DNA of 64,000 nt from an uncultured Eubacteriales bacterium (GTDB taxonomy: Bacteria; Bacillota; Clostridia; Lachnospirales; Cellulosilyticaceae), in contig URVM01000004.1 in the NCBI GenBank assembly GCA_900551325.1, positions 186,001 to 250,000 on the forward strand, given 5' to 3'. The translations under genes were made by a program, and so were the position numbers. Within the stretch, counting starts at the first letter, position 1, and the number at the start of each line of letters is the position of its first letter. A model generated the notes under the pieces. It did no database searches, was not told where the DNA came from, and worked only from the letters and a program-made list of their open reading frames with translations. Positions 17,323 through 26,214 of the stretch are shown here, one piece after another.

Positions 17323-17988
17323 CTAAGCCTCCTCATTAAGTTGCTGCTTAATCCAACGAATCCACTCATTTATACCTTCTCCAGTTTTTGCAGATACAGG
17401 AAAAATACAAATATTTGGATTTAAAACCTTTACACGCTCTTCTAATCGATTTAAGTCAAAGTCAAAGTAAGGGCTCACATCCATTTTTGTTACCACTAAC
17501 ACATCTACTTTTCCAAAGATTTTAGGGTATTTTAAAGGTTTATCATCCCCTTCAGGTACACTAAGGAGTGCGATGTTTTTCATAGCCCCTGTATCATACC
17601 CTGCTGGGCAAATAAGGTTGCCTATATTTTCTAAAAACACTAAGTCTAATCCTTCTACACCTAGTTCATCAATTCCTTGTTTTGTCATGGTAGCATCTAG
17701 ATGACACAAGCCACCTGTATGAAGTTGAATAGCTTTTGCACCTGCTTGTTGCACTGTATAGGCATCTACATCTGAATCAATATCTGCCTCTAATACCCCT
17801 ATTGTCATCCTATCTTTTAGAGCCTTAATGGTCTCAACTAATAAAGTAGTTTTCCCACTTCCTGGTGAGGACATCATATTCATAAGGTAAACCCCTTGTT
17901 GTTTTAATGCTTCTCTTGTTGCCTGGGCTACTTTAGCGTTATCTTCGAGTAGTCCTTTTTGGATGGTAAAGACTTTTAATGCATTCAT
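17323..17988 (-). CDS. hypB: HypB-type GTPase for nickel insertion
   Basis: 221 residues from ATG 17988, chosen because AGGAGG lies six bases upstream; the longer TTG frame reads through that site. SIMIBI-class GTPase: P-loop SSPGSGKTT at about 40-48, metal-binding dimer residues in GGLCHLDA (Cys95, His96), ENIGNLICPAGYD, then VVTKMDVSP and the base-recognition region. The N-terminal CxxCGC nickel motif of the E. coli protein is absent, as in many Firmicutes. First gene of the operon hypB-oxidoreductase-hypA-DUF5692. Confidence 0.92.
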   Translation of the reverse strand: MNALKVFTIQKGLLEDNAKVAQATREALKQQGVYLMNMMSSPGSGKTTLLVETIKALKDRMTIGVLEADIDSDVDAYTVQQAGAKAIQLHTGGLCHLDATMTKQGIDELGVEGLDLVFLENIGNLICPAGYDTGAMKNIALLSVPEGDDKPLKYPKIFGKVDVLVVTKMDVSPYFDFDLNRLEERVKVLNPNICIFPVSAKTGEGINEWIRWIKQQLNEEA

Positions 17989-18199
17989 ATAATTCCTCCT
18001 CAACGCCTTGTTATAACTTGATTATATCAATATGACAAACTCTTAACAATCAGAAATTTTCTAACTATTTTATTCATTTTTACTTTAGCTTCCTGTTAAC
18101 ATTAATACAAATCATTAATCTCTACACTTCATCTGTTATTCCTTTACCTTTTACCCTTAGTCTTGTAAACACTTATCTAAAGTAAAATTTTTTATTAAA

Positions 18200-18238
18200 T
18201 TCAATATCATTGAAAAAATATGGAGTTTACTGTAAACT
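18200..18238 (+). promoter_or_regulatory. Two palindromes upstream of the transposase-derived gene
   Basis: TTCAATATCATTGAA (18200-18214, arms of six around ATC) and AGTTTACTGTAAACT (18224-18238, arms of seven around one base). A TATAAA-type -10 follows near 18243. The second palindrome overlaps the likely -35 region of the operon that begins at 18283, a layout expected for an operator. The protein that binds is unknown; the HTH product of 18283 is a candidate. Confidence 0.45.
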
Positions 18239-18282
18239 ATTTTATATAAAATACTGAATTAAAAGTAATCATAGGTGATTAA

Positions 18283-19272
18283 ATGCAAAAAGAACTTAAA
18301 TTTAAAATTCTATCTGAAGGTCAACTTGAAGGTGTTAGTGCCACTTGTACTAAATACGGTATTTCAAGAACCCTTTATTATCGTTGGTTAAAAAACTATA
18401 AAACAAAAGGTATGGATGGTTTAGAGACAAAAAAAAGAGACTTTGTTCCTGCAAACAAAACCTCTGTAAACATAGAAAATGCTCTTCTTGGACTTATAAG
18501 AGACTATCCTGATTATGGCCCCCGTGCACTGAAATATCTTTTTGATGACTTAGGCTATGATGTAAGTGAGTCTGCCATCTATAATATTATGAAGCGTTAT
18601 AAGCTGACCCATAAAAAGTCTCGCCTACTCTTTTCTAAAAAACAAGATCCTAAACTAACAACATCTCTTCCACCTATTGAAGACTTATGTAGTGGTGAAT
18701 GCTGGCTTTTTTGGATTAATGACTATGGTACTTATGAAAAGGTAGGTCATCTTTTTGAATATACTTTATATGATGTAAAAAGCCGTATCGCCTGTACACG
18801 TCTTTATAACAGCATATCTTTTGATCACTTTGAAGATCTTCTAGCGGGTGTTGCTATGCCTGTAGCGACAACCCTTCACTTAGGTGTTCACTATTTATGC
18901 TTTTTTAAAGATACAAAGCTCCTTAAACATTCTAGCAAAAATGCAAAAGTACATCTTAAACGCATTCTAATGACACATGACTTTGACTTTAAAGTACATA
19001 TCTTACTTTCAAACAACCCTGATTTACAAAATCTACAAGCCTTAAAAGCAACTTATACCAAAGGCTGCCTTTCTTTTATTATGCCACTTATTAAAGAAGG
19101 GATTACCTTTTCTGAACTTAAAATCAAGTTTCAACATTATTTACGTCACTATAATTTAAATGAAGTTTTCTATGTAGAAGAACATGCTTATTCACCTGTT
19201 AGCTACCATAATCATCTGACACAAACAAAGCTTATTTTACCTATATGGGCTTATCTTGATCGCCATTACTAA
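18283..19272 (+). CDS. HTH protein derived from an IS3/IS481-like transposase
   Basis: 329 residues. Residues 1-55 are a transposase-type helix-turn-helix (GVSATCTKYGISRTLYYRWLKNY). Residues 60-125 are the second helical region of IS481/IS3 proteins (GPRALKYLFDDLGYDVSESAIYNIMKRY). The rest aligns loosely with an rve integrase core, but the catalytic DDE set is not recognisable (WLFWINDYGTYEKVG at the first position, nothing convincing later). The C-terminus keeps the HYNLNEVF...SPVSYHNHL tail seen in such transposases. No terminal inverted repeats flank it. It is followed 11 bp later, behind AAGGAGG, by a flavoprotein gene. A domesticated DNA-binding regulator is the best reading. Confidence 0.7.
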   Translation: MQKELKFKILSEGQLEGVSATCTKYGISRTLYYRWLKNYKTKGMDGLETKKRDFVPANKTSVNIENALLGLIRDYPDYGPRALKYLFDDLGYDVSESAIYNIMKRYKLTHKKSRLLFSKKQDPKLTTSLPPIEDLCSGECWLFWINDYGTYEKVGHLFEYTLYDVKSRIACTRLYNSISFDHFEDLLAGVAMPVATTLHLGVHYLCFFKDTKLLKHSSKNAKVHLKRILMTHDFDFKVHILLSNNPDLQNLQALKATYTKGCLSFIMPLIKEGITFSELKIKFQHYLRHYNLNEVFYVEEHAYSPVSYHNHLTQTKLILPIWAYLDRHY

Positions 19273-19283
19273 GGAGGAATCTT

Positions 19284-20498
19284 ATGAAAATAGCCATTAT
19301 TGGTGGGGGATTTAGTGGCTTACTAGCTGCTTATTTACTTGAAAAAGAAGGACTAGAAGTAACCGTTTACGAAAAAGAACAGCATCTAGGTGGTCACTGC
19401 CATACGCTTACAGCTCAAGATATAAATGTAGAACTAGGCACACTCTTTTCCTTTTCTGGTGCCATTAAAGAGTTACTCATTGAACTACAAATAGATTATA
19501 AAGAACGGTTTGTTTATAGGCATTTTCTAGATGAAAACTACATCCATACTGAACACATGTCAAGAGAAGATGTTTCAAAGCTTCTAGAGGAGTTATCACG
19601 CTTAAATAAAATATTAGAACCTTATAAAAATGATTTCAATCACCCCTGTTATGATACTATCCCTCATGAACTTTTAATGCCACTTCAACAATTTTTGAAA
19701 CTTCATCATTTAAAACACATTGCTCATATGATTGCACCCCATTTATCCGCTTTTGGTTTTGGCTCAGTCCATACACTCCAAGCTTATTATGCATTTAAAG
19801 TTTTTAGTCAAGAAACACTTTTTCACTTTATGCGTGGGGAAAAACTTCTATTTATACCAGGAGGTATGAATAAACTCATTCATAAACTCAGTAAAAATCT
19901 TTCAGATATACGTCTTTCAATGGAAGTTACTTCCATTTCTCCGATAGATGCACAAGTCCAAGTCTCTACACCTTATAGTGACCAGCTTTACGATAAAGTA
20001 CTCCTTGCTACTCCGCTTAAACCATCCGTCTTAAAAGAACCTACTTACCAAAGTATAATGGAAAATATAATGACCCATCCCTTTGTTATAGCTGTTTATG
20101 AGGTGAGTAACAAAAACCTTACGACTACCTACTATAAACATCACCTTGGGAAACTTGAAAAAGTACAATTTTTCTATACTATAAAACAGCCACATAAAAC
20201 ACTTATTACAGCCTATGCCTACGGTAGATTAACACCAGCACTAATCGAGACTATGACAACAGACCTATGCCAATCAGGCATTGCGATTAAGCATCTTATT
20301 ACAGCAAAACAATGGAATATTTTCCCTCACTTACAAGGACCTCACCTTACACAATCCTTTTATAAAGATCTTCATACTATGCTCCATACAAACCCTGTTG
20401 GTTTCATTGGTTCCTTAGTCTGCGAACCCTCTATAGATAAACTCTATCTTTCCATTCTTCAAACAGTTAAGGCGTTAGTTCCTAAACTAAATAAATAA
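19284..20498 (+). CDS. NAD(P)-binding FAD amine-oxidase-like protein
   Basis: 404 residues with an N-terminal FAD-binding motif (IAIIGGGFSGLLAAYLLEKEG), the acidic strand end (VTVYEKEQHLGGHC) and the family's C-terminal VGFIGSLVCEPSID segment. It resembles the protoporphyrinogen-oxidase/monoamine-oxidase superfamily. The middle is helical and His-rich (LKLHHLKHIAHMIAPHL). Substrate unknown. Second gene of a two-gene operon with the transposase-derived HTH protein, ended by a strong hairpin. Confidence 0.82.
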   Translation: MKIAIIGGGFSGLLAAYLLEKEGLEVTVYEKEQHLGGHCHTLTAQDINVELGTLFSFSGAIKELLIELQIDYKERFVYRHFLDENYIHTEHMSREDVSKLLEELSRLNKILEPYKNDFNHPCYDTIPHELLMPLQQFLKLHHLKHIAHMIAPHLSAFGFGSVHTLQAYYAFKVFSQETLFHFMRGEKLLFIPGGMNKLIHKLSKNLSDIRLSMEVTSISPIDAQVQVSTPYSDQLYDKVLLATPLKPSVLKEPTYQSIMENIMTHPFVIAVYEVSNKNLTTTYYKHHLGKLEKVQFFYTIKQPHKTLITAYAYGRLTPALIETMTTDLCQSGIAIKHLITAKQWNIFPHLQGPHLTQSFYKDLHTMLHTNPVGFIGSLVCEPSIDKLYLSILQTVKALVPKLNK

Positions 20499-20514
20499 TC
20501 TTTCTATAAAAAAT

Positions 20515-20553
20515 AGCGATAACTCCCCTCTAAAGAGGGCGAGAATTATCGCT
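20515..20553. terminator. Bidirectional terminator
   Basis: AGCGATAA and TTATCGCT arms with an inner CCCTCT/AGAGGG stem. It lies between the flavoprotein gene (+) and the small membrane protein gene (-). Confidence 0.8.
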
Positions 20554-20561
20554 TTAAAGAG

Positions 20562-20945
20562 TTAAATCTTCTTCCCTTCATAAAGCATAACATTTGTATA
20601 CACATAAGAAAGATAGACTATCTGTGCGAGTAACACACAAATTAAAAGGATTCTAGAATTACTGTTCTGTAGGTAACGCACTCCTCCAAAACATGCTTCT
20701 AGCACTAGAAATACGGTAGCACCCATATATAATTTAAAAGACACTTTTTTAGAAGTAATGCGGTATAAAAAGATACTACCAAATGTGGTCAGACATAAAA
20801 TAAGCCATCCTATCAGAAAAAACACTCCAATAGAACTGTTATTTTCGGAAGCGTAGTGGACTTGTCCGCTCATAATTATTGCAAAAACTATCTGTCCAAA
20901 CACCATTAGTGCATTTGTCAGATATAACCGTACTTTTTCATGCAT
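20562..20945 (-). CDS. Small four-helix membrane protein, unknown
   Basis: 127 residues with four hydrophobic helices (about 8-27, 38-60, 70-88, 95-115) and short charged ends. AGGAGG precedes the ATG at 20945. No family recognised. It stands alone, convergent with the flavoprotein gene. Confidence 0.65.
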   Translation of the reverse strand: MHEKVRLYLTNALMVFGQIVFAIIMSGQVHYASENNSSIGVFFLIGWLILCLTTFGSIFLYRITSKKVSFKLYMGATVFLVLEACFGGVRYLQNSNSRILLICVLLAQIVYLSYVYTNVMLYEGKKI

Positions 20946-21518
20946 ATACAGATTCCTCCTTAGGGGTTCTCAAAATATAAATCAATACTATAAGTACATA
21001 AAAAGCTAATGGTTTTAGAATTAGTAAATCCACAATCTTTATTAGATACTTTAAGCTTAGCATATACTCATTATAAATATTATGAATTTATTACACAACA
21101 AAATATCGTAAAATTAAATATATTTTTTATATTTTATCCCATTATTAAACTATCTTACATTTTTTCTTGAGCCTCATCTAAATACCTATACTTAAATCTA
21201 TATCCTTTAAAACTTTTATATCCCCTCATTTACTTCATAATACCTCTATTTTATCTCCAATTGGTATCAATTTTTACTAAGATATATTTTAAAACTTTTC
21301 TACTTTATCTACTTATGTATTATTTATACTTAGGATAATTCTACGTGATTTTTATACTTGCTATAGATATGAAGAAAAGGTAAAGTATTTTTTATACCTT
21401 ACCTTCAGCTAATCTCACATTCTATTTTCAAAACTATAAAAAATGCATATCTTTACTCATATAAATTATTTTCAATTGTCTTCATTCCCACGACTTATTT
21501 CTAATTCACAAATCACAC
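20946..21518. other. Gene-free AT-rich region
   Basis: About 570 bp of very AT-rich sequence with no frame I would call. One hairpin at 21377-21405 is listed separately. The 5' region of the small membrane protein gene lies at its left end. Confidence 0.45.
21377..21405 (-). terminator. Possible terminator of the SpoIID-domain gene
   Basis: AAGGTAA.GTAT and ATAC.TTACCTT arms around a T-rich loop, followed on the minus strand by TTTTCTTC. It lies 110 bp past the stop, so assignment is tentative. Confidence 0.4.
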
Positions 21519-24035
21519 TTATGCCTTCTCTATGCTAATCCCTTGATAATAGTGTCTTAAAATTTCCTTATAAGTATAGCCTCGTTTTGCCATGCCTTGG
21601 GCGCCGTTTTGACTCATGCCTACGCCGTGGCCGTAGCCGCCGCCATAAAGATTAAGTTCGCTAATTTTTCCTGCTTCATCGTACTTAATATCTGTGGTGA
21701 AAAAGCCACTTGGTAGAAGGGACATGTTTTGGATTTCGCTGCCGTCAGCCCGAGTTACAATGATAGGATCTTTGCTACTATCTCTTTGCATAGGGGCAAA
21801 GAGGGAGCGAACAAGGTATTCTGTTCCTACTTTAATAGTCTTTTCTTCTCCTTGTACAATAAGCTCCATTATATTCCCACCTTGACCTCGTCTTGTAATT
21901 TGGATGTCTTTAATGGCTCCAATATTATTAATCTCTCCTGTTACCCAGTTTTCTCCGTCTTGAATTTTGACCATATTGGGATAGTTGGTTGTTAGATTAT
22001 AAATGCTAGAGTTGACTACATGTTCTAGTTCCTGAGCGTCCATATGTACCTGCCATCTAAACCAAGGTGAGTCTGCATCAAAGGCGTCTATTTTACTTGC
22101 TGGTGTAGTAAAGAATTTATAGGCTTCTTTTTCGTTTTGTAAGTCTTGTACTTGTCTTTCTCCTATATATTGTTGCCTTGCTACTAAATAGCTTGGTGTA
22201 TTGTTTGGAAAGATTTCTCCAACTGCCCATGTCTCTCCGTGATTGGCTGTGTAACCTGCTGATGTGGAGAAAAAGTTGCCGCTTATAACACGGCTATTAA
22301 ACAGCATGACTTCCCCTTTTGTTTCATTCACTGCCTTATAGCTTGTTTCATCTGCTGGCGAGTGATTATATACTTGAGTTGCTACTGTATCATCTAACTG
22401 TGCCCCGTATTTAAGGTATTTACTATTTTTTTGTTGAACTTTTGTAAAGCTTCTTGCTGCTACTGCCTGCGCCTTTAAAGCTTCTTTCTCATAACTAATT
22501 GGCATCTCACTTGGTATAACAGCTGCTATATAGTCTTCTATTCCTACCTTATTAACCACCGTATAGCCTTCTTCTTCTTTACATATTTCTAAAGTACCTT
22601 TATAAGAGGGGGAAACTTCTCTTCTCTTAGTTGATAGAAGCTGAATGGCACCCTCCTTTGAAGGGCTAATAACCACTTTATTTACTCCCATCTTCCAATC
22701 CATCTTACCCACATCCCATGTTTCTCCACCACTTATTTCTTGTGTGGTATCCCCATAAGTGACTGTGTAATTTTCATTACTTGTTACTTGTACTTCATCG
22801 TGATTATAACCTGATAAACCATCTTCTGACAAAAGTACACGCACCTCATCTCCTACTTGGTCATCAAGTACTTTCAGTGTTTGCATTTTATCATTTGCCA
22901 TAGTATAGCTTACTTTCATCCCACAAAAAAGTTGTCCCACCTTTGTGTATGTATTGGTACCTGTGCCATCAAATAAATTAAGTTTTTGATAAGGAATCCT
23001 TCCTGCCTTTGCTAACTCTATGTATTCATCATTCATTCGAATAAGGGTATCTCCCTCATCTTCTTTTAAAATTTCATAAGCTACTATCTCATCTTTTTCA
23101 ACCGTTATTGTACAAATTTTGCCTACTGCATCTTCTGGTAATGTTTTATTTTTATAAGTAAGTTCATAATCATCTATACGTATAGTCGCCTTACCTGGTT
23201 CTACAGCTACTACATAACATTCTTTTAATTTACTTGTAGTACTTAAGGTATTCACAATGCCTAAAATCTCATCATTTTTTACAATAGCTTGTAGTGTATA
23301 GCCTACACATGGATCTAAAATGAGTCCTTCAAATCCATATACCCCTTTATCTGTAAGGACTTGCCATGCTCCTAAACGATTATTGGTTAAGGAAGTTGCT
23401 AAAATACTTAGCTCTTCATAACGAAGAAGATCTTTCTTTCCTGCATGTTCTAGTGCTTGTTCAAATCCTTTTAAAAACTCCTTTAAAGTTAAGTTCTTTT
23501 CTGTAATCCCTTTTGAGCCTGACACATCTACAGAATAACCTTCACCTAATATGTCTACAAAGAATTTCCTTGCTTCTTCATACGTCATAACTTCCATGGC
23601 TTCTTCTTCATTAAAAAAGTTAAACTTAGGGTCTTCTTTAAGAAGGGTATAGTATTTACTGTACCATACTTCATTATCTGTCTTTTCTTCAGCTAAATTT
23701 GTCTCATCTATTAAAGTATAGGCTACTATTTTAGCAATATTTGCTTTGGTACAAGGTGTCATATTTGAGGGTAATGGTACTTCTTCTGAGTTTAGTACAA
23801 TCCCATTACTAATAGCTTGCTGAGCTTTACTCACCCACTCACTAAGCCATACTTTCCCCTTCTCGCCACTAGCTAAGTAAACTCCCATGGCTAGTAAAAA
23901 AAGTATAATGATCATACTTAGTCCTGAACCACCACTAGGTTCATAGCTTCCTCGTCTTCCTTGCGTGTAATTTCTTGTACTTCTGCTATTTCTATAGCTT
24001 CTACTACTTCTATAATCTCTATCGTACCTACTCAT
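21519..24035 (-). CDS. SpoIID/LytB domain-containing membrane-anchored protein
   Basis: 838 residues from ATG 24035, which follows GGAGGAGGA; the longer start lies inside that site. An Arg/Ser/Tyr-rich cytoplasmic tail (1-38) leads to one membrane helix (about 40-58). A long extracytoplasmic stretch follows, then a SpoIID-type lytic transglycosylase domain from about 450 to the end, with VIPSEMPISYEKEALKAQAV (catalytic-type Glu near 510), AVNETKGEV, YGGGYGHGVGMSQ and GYTYKEILRHYY. SpoIID cleaves denuded glycan strands during engulfment. This protein is more than twice the usual SpoIID length, so it is a SpoIID-family member, not necessarily the sporulation SpoIID. Confidence 0.85.
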   Translation of the reverse strand: MSRYDRDYRSSRSYRNSRSTRNYTQGRRGSYEPSGGSGLSMIIILFLLAMGVYLASGEKGKVWLSEWVSKAQQAISNGIVLNSEEVPLPSNMTPCTKANIAKIVAYTLIDETNLAEEKTDNEVWYSKYYTLLKEDPKFNFFNEEEAMEVMTYEEARKFFVDILGEGYSVDVSGSKGITEKNLTLKEFLKGFEQALEHAGKKDLLRYEELSILATSLTNNRLGAWQVLTDKGVYGFEGLILDPCVGYTLQAIVKNDEILGIVNTLSTTSKLKECYVVAVEPGKATIRIDDYELTYKNKTLPEDAVGKICTITVEKDEIVAYEILKEDEGDTLIRMNDEYIELAKAGRIPYQKLNLFDGTGTNTYTKVGQLFCGMKVSYTMANDKMQTLKVLDDQVGDEVRVLLSEDGLSGYNHDEVQVTSNENYTVTYGDTTQEISGGETWDVGKMDWKMGVNKVVISPSKEGAIQLLSTKRREVSPSYKGTLEICKEEEGYTVVNKVGIEDYIAAVIPSEMPISYEKEALKAQAVAARSFTKVQQKNSKYLKYGAQLDDTVATQVYNHSPADETSYKAVNETKGEVMLFNSRVISGNFFSTSAGYTANHGETWAVGEIFPNNTPSYLVARQQYIGERQVQDLQNEKEAYKFFTTPASKIDAFDADSPWFRWQVHMDAQELEHVVNSSIYNLTTNYPNMVKIQDGENWVTGEINNIGAIKDIQITRRGQGGNIMELIVQGEEKTIKVGTEYLVRSLFAPMQRDSSKDPIIVTRADGSEIQNMSLLPSGFFTTDIKYDEAGKISELNLYGGGYGHGVGMSQNGAQGMAKRGYTYKEILRHYYQGISIEKA

Positions 24036-24137
24036 GATCCTCCTCCTCATTTACTCCACATATAGGGCATAAAACACATTATGCTTGTACTATATGTATT
24101 CATAGAAGAGAAGAAAAATAACCTTTGTTTTAACTCT

Positions 24138-25236
24138 TTATCTAAAACTTTTCATCCCCCATGTATCCTTTTGTTCCTTACTTACATCTATATGAAAGGC
24201 CTTCGTAAAGTCGATATAATGTTCTACTCTATTCCTTACCCGTTTATCTGTTCTTATAGTTTTATTACTTTCAGCCTTACCATGAATGATGTTGATGGTT
24301 ACCCCAAAAGAAGCTTCTTTCATGCCTAAGTTTTTATGCTTTTGGCTTGGCTCCCACTCTTTTTTCATAACTTGATGGCAAGAAGGCTTACTTCCTTGTG
24401 GCAACATCCAATAAGCTATAGCACTCATATAGCCCACCTTACCTTTTTCTGATACCTGTTCTGGCTCTTCCAAAAGAATTTTAGGATCTCCGTAGATTAA
24501 GCCACTTATAAGCCCATAATTATAATTCCATGAGATTTGTAATGGTCCTCTTCCATGGTAAGATTCACCCTTTATCCCATCATAAGCTGTTCCTCTTTGT
24601 GTATAAGCTTTAGTTGGTCTATTGGTATAGGCGATTTCTTCTTTAAAATACATATCTTGTGTTTCATGGGCTATATGAGCAAAAAAAAGCACTAAGCTCT
24701 CGTAGATTATCTTCTTTACTAGGTCCATTTAAGAAGCTGCCTAAATCTATAATCTCCTCTTCAATAGGCTTATTTCTATTCCATATATTATTAAAGCTAG
24801 GATCTTCATAAATAAGTGTTTGTTTACCTGTTGGCTTATGTAGTCTATAATAAACGGCGCAACTAGGATAACCTTGTCTATAAAGTTTCTTGTACTTAAG
24901 TTCTGACATACTGCCTACTGCTTCAATGAAATTATCATAGCTATAATACTCTCCTGGGCTTTGTGAAAGGTCCTTTAGCTCACACCAACTTTCACTTCCG
25001 TAAGCATTAGGAAACCATTCTTCATATAAATCTTTAGGTAATAGCTCTTTCACATAGGACACAGTGAAGTCTTTATTCCATTTTTCTTCTATCCCTCCCC
25101 ATTTTTCCCCTATTTCTTCTTGAGATAGAAAGTAAACCTGACCATATGTTATTTTAGGAAATAAGCATAATAGACCTACTATAATCCATTTTATCTTAAT
25201 CCCATATATCCTCTTATTCATAACTTTTTTCTCCAT
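24138..25236 (-). pseudogene. Secreted GH19 chitinase-like gene with a frameshift
   Basis: Two overlapping frames make one GH19-type protein. The first (from ATG 25236, GGGGAGA ribosome site) has a signal peptide ending near TYG and then YYSYDNFIEAV..., ending shortly after LRELSAFF. The second continues with FFAHIAHETQD, GRGPLQISWNYNYG and the rest of the family to 24138. The break is a run of eight A at 24681-24688 (T in the gene): with seven, the frame is continuous through AFFAHIAHET. The catalytic Glu of HET lies just after the break, so the first fragment alone is inactive. It may be a true mutation, phase variation, slippage or a sequencing error. Substrate would be chitin-like polysaccharide or peptidoglycan. 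Confidence 0.82.
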
Positions 25237-25296
25237 TTTTATCTCCCCTTTATACCTTAACAATCATACCATTATTCTGAAAATTTATAAAGGCAA

Positions 25297-25540
25297 TAAA
25301 AAAGCACTAACTTTAACAGTTAGTGCTTAACGTTCAACTATATCCCAAAATGCCGTTCCTGGTATTTTGACGCCCTAGCTTAGCTAGGTGGGAAACTAGC
25401 TATATAAGTCCTGTTGTCCGCTGCCCAAAGGGAATTAGCTTGCGGCCTAACATTTGCTTCATAGCGAAGTATCGTCTCCCGAACGTAAATTGTAGGTTCA
25501 AAATAACAGGGTCTCGAACATTACAGGAGTTATTTAAGTT
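25297..25540 (-). ncRNA. ssrS: Probable 6S RNA
   Basis: 6S RNA mimics an open promoter and binds housekeeping RNA polymerase. The transcript can fold into a long rod: GTTC...CCTGTTATTTTGA near its 5' end pairs with TCAAAATACCAGGAAC near its 3' end, leaving inner bulges and short hairpins (TTAGGC/GCTAA, CCTAGCTAAGCTAGG). The size (about 240 nt with terminator) and rod-with-bulge layout fit clostridial 6S RNA. A near-consensus promoter and an intrinsic terminator bound it exactly. I identified it from structure and resemblance, not by a covariance search. Confidence 0.7.
25303..25327 (-). terminator. Terminator of the 6S-like RNA
   Basis: AGCACTAACT and AGTTAGTGCT arms, followed on the minus strand by a run of six T. 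Confidence 0.85.
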
Positions 25541-25546
25541 ATCTTT

Positions 25547-25574
25547 ATTATATCACTTCCTCTTACTTTTGCAA
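25547..25574 (-). promoter_or_regulatory. Sigma-A promoter of the 6S-like RNA
   Basis: On the minus strand TTGCAA (25574-25569) is followed after 16 bp by TATAAT (25552-25547). Transcription should begin near 25540. It lies between the V-ATPase subunit D gene and the RNA, so the RNA has its own promoter. Confidence 0.7.
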
Positions 25575-25603
25575 GGGAAAATATAAAGTTGAACTTTTCT
25601 AAT

Positions 25604-26209
25604 TTATTTCTTAATTTTTTTAAGTCTAAAGAAGTCTTCACGTTCCTTTTCTTCTAGAACATCTTGAATATACTTCACTTGTTCTTTATACTTAGGAATT
25701 TGAATGTGTTGGAGTGCATTCGTACGTTTTTGTGTTTTTTCGATTTCCTTAGCAAGTTTAAAAATAGAGTTTTCTATTTCTGCTACTTCATACATTAAAT
25801 ACTTCACAGTTCTAAACTGCTCTGCTGCACAGTCAAGAGCTGGATTTGTATTGTGGAAACCATAAGATGGAAAGACTTTTGCCTCTTCATATTTCACAGT
25901 AGGAATATCTACACCCATAACACTTTTAAGTAAAATTTCAAAGTTTTCATCCTTTGGTATACTCATTGCAATTTCTTCTACTTGAGAGATTCCTAGTGTA
26001 ATATTGGCATGTTGAAGTGCTTTATAAGCCTCATCTAAAGTATCATATATTTTATTTTGGATAGCCTTTGCCTTATCTACAAGTAGCATCATCTCACGAA
26101 TGAGTACGTTACGTTTCTTATCTAAGAGTTCAAACCCTTTTTGAGAAAGTTCAAGAGAAGACTTGGCTTTAATTAAATTAGACTTTGTAGGTGCTACGAG
26201 TAGTGCCAT
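25604..26209 (-). CDS. atpD: V-type ATP synthase subunit D (central stalk)
   Basis: 201-residue, largely alpha-helical coiled-coil protein. It forms the rotor shaft inside the A3B3 head. The N-terminus LVAPTKSNLIKAKSSLELSQKGFELLDKKR is the family signature. Long helices at both ends form the antiparallel coiled coil, and the end is KKIKK. Last gene of the V-ATPase operon, 6 bp after subunit B with AAGGAGT upstream. Confidence 0.95.
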   Translation of the reverse strand: MALLVAPTKSNLIKAKSSLELSQKGFELLDKKRNVLIREMMLLVDKAKAIQNKIYDTLDEAYKALQHANITLGISQVEEIAMSIPKDENFEILLKSVMGVDIPTVKYEEAKVFPSYGFHNTNPALDCAAEQFRTVKYLMYEVAEIENSIFKLAKEIEKTQKRTNALQHIQIPKYKEQVKYIQDVLEEKEREDFFRLKKIKK

Positions 26210-26214
26210 AATAT

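Noticed and set aside
18283..19272. Active insertion sequence
   Set aside because: No terminal inverted repeats, no target duplication and no recognisable catalytic triad; the next gene is in the same operon.
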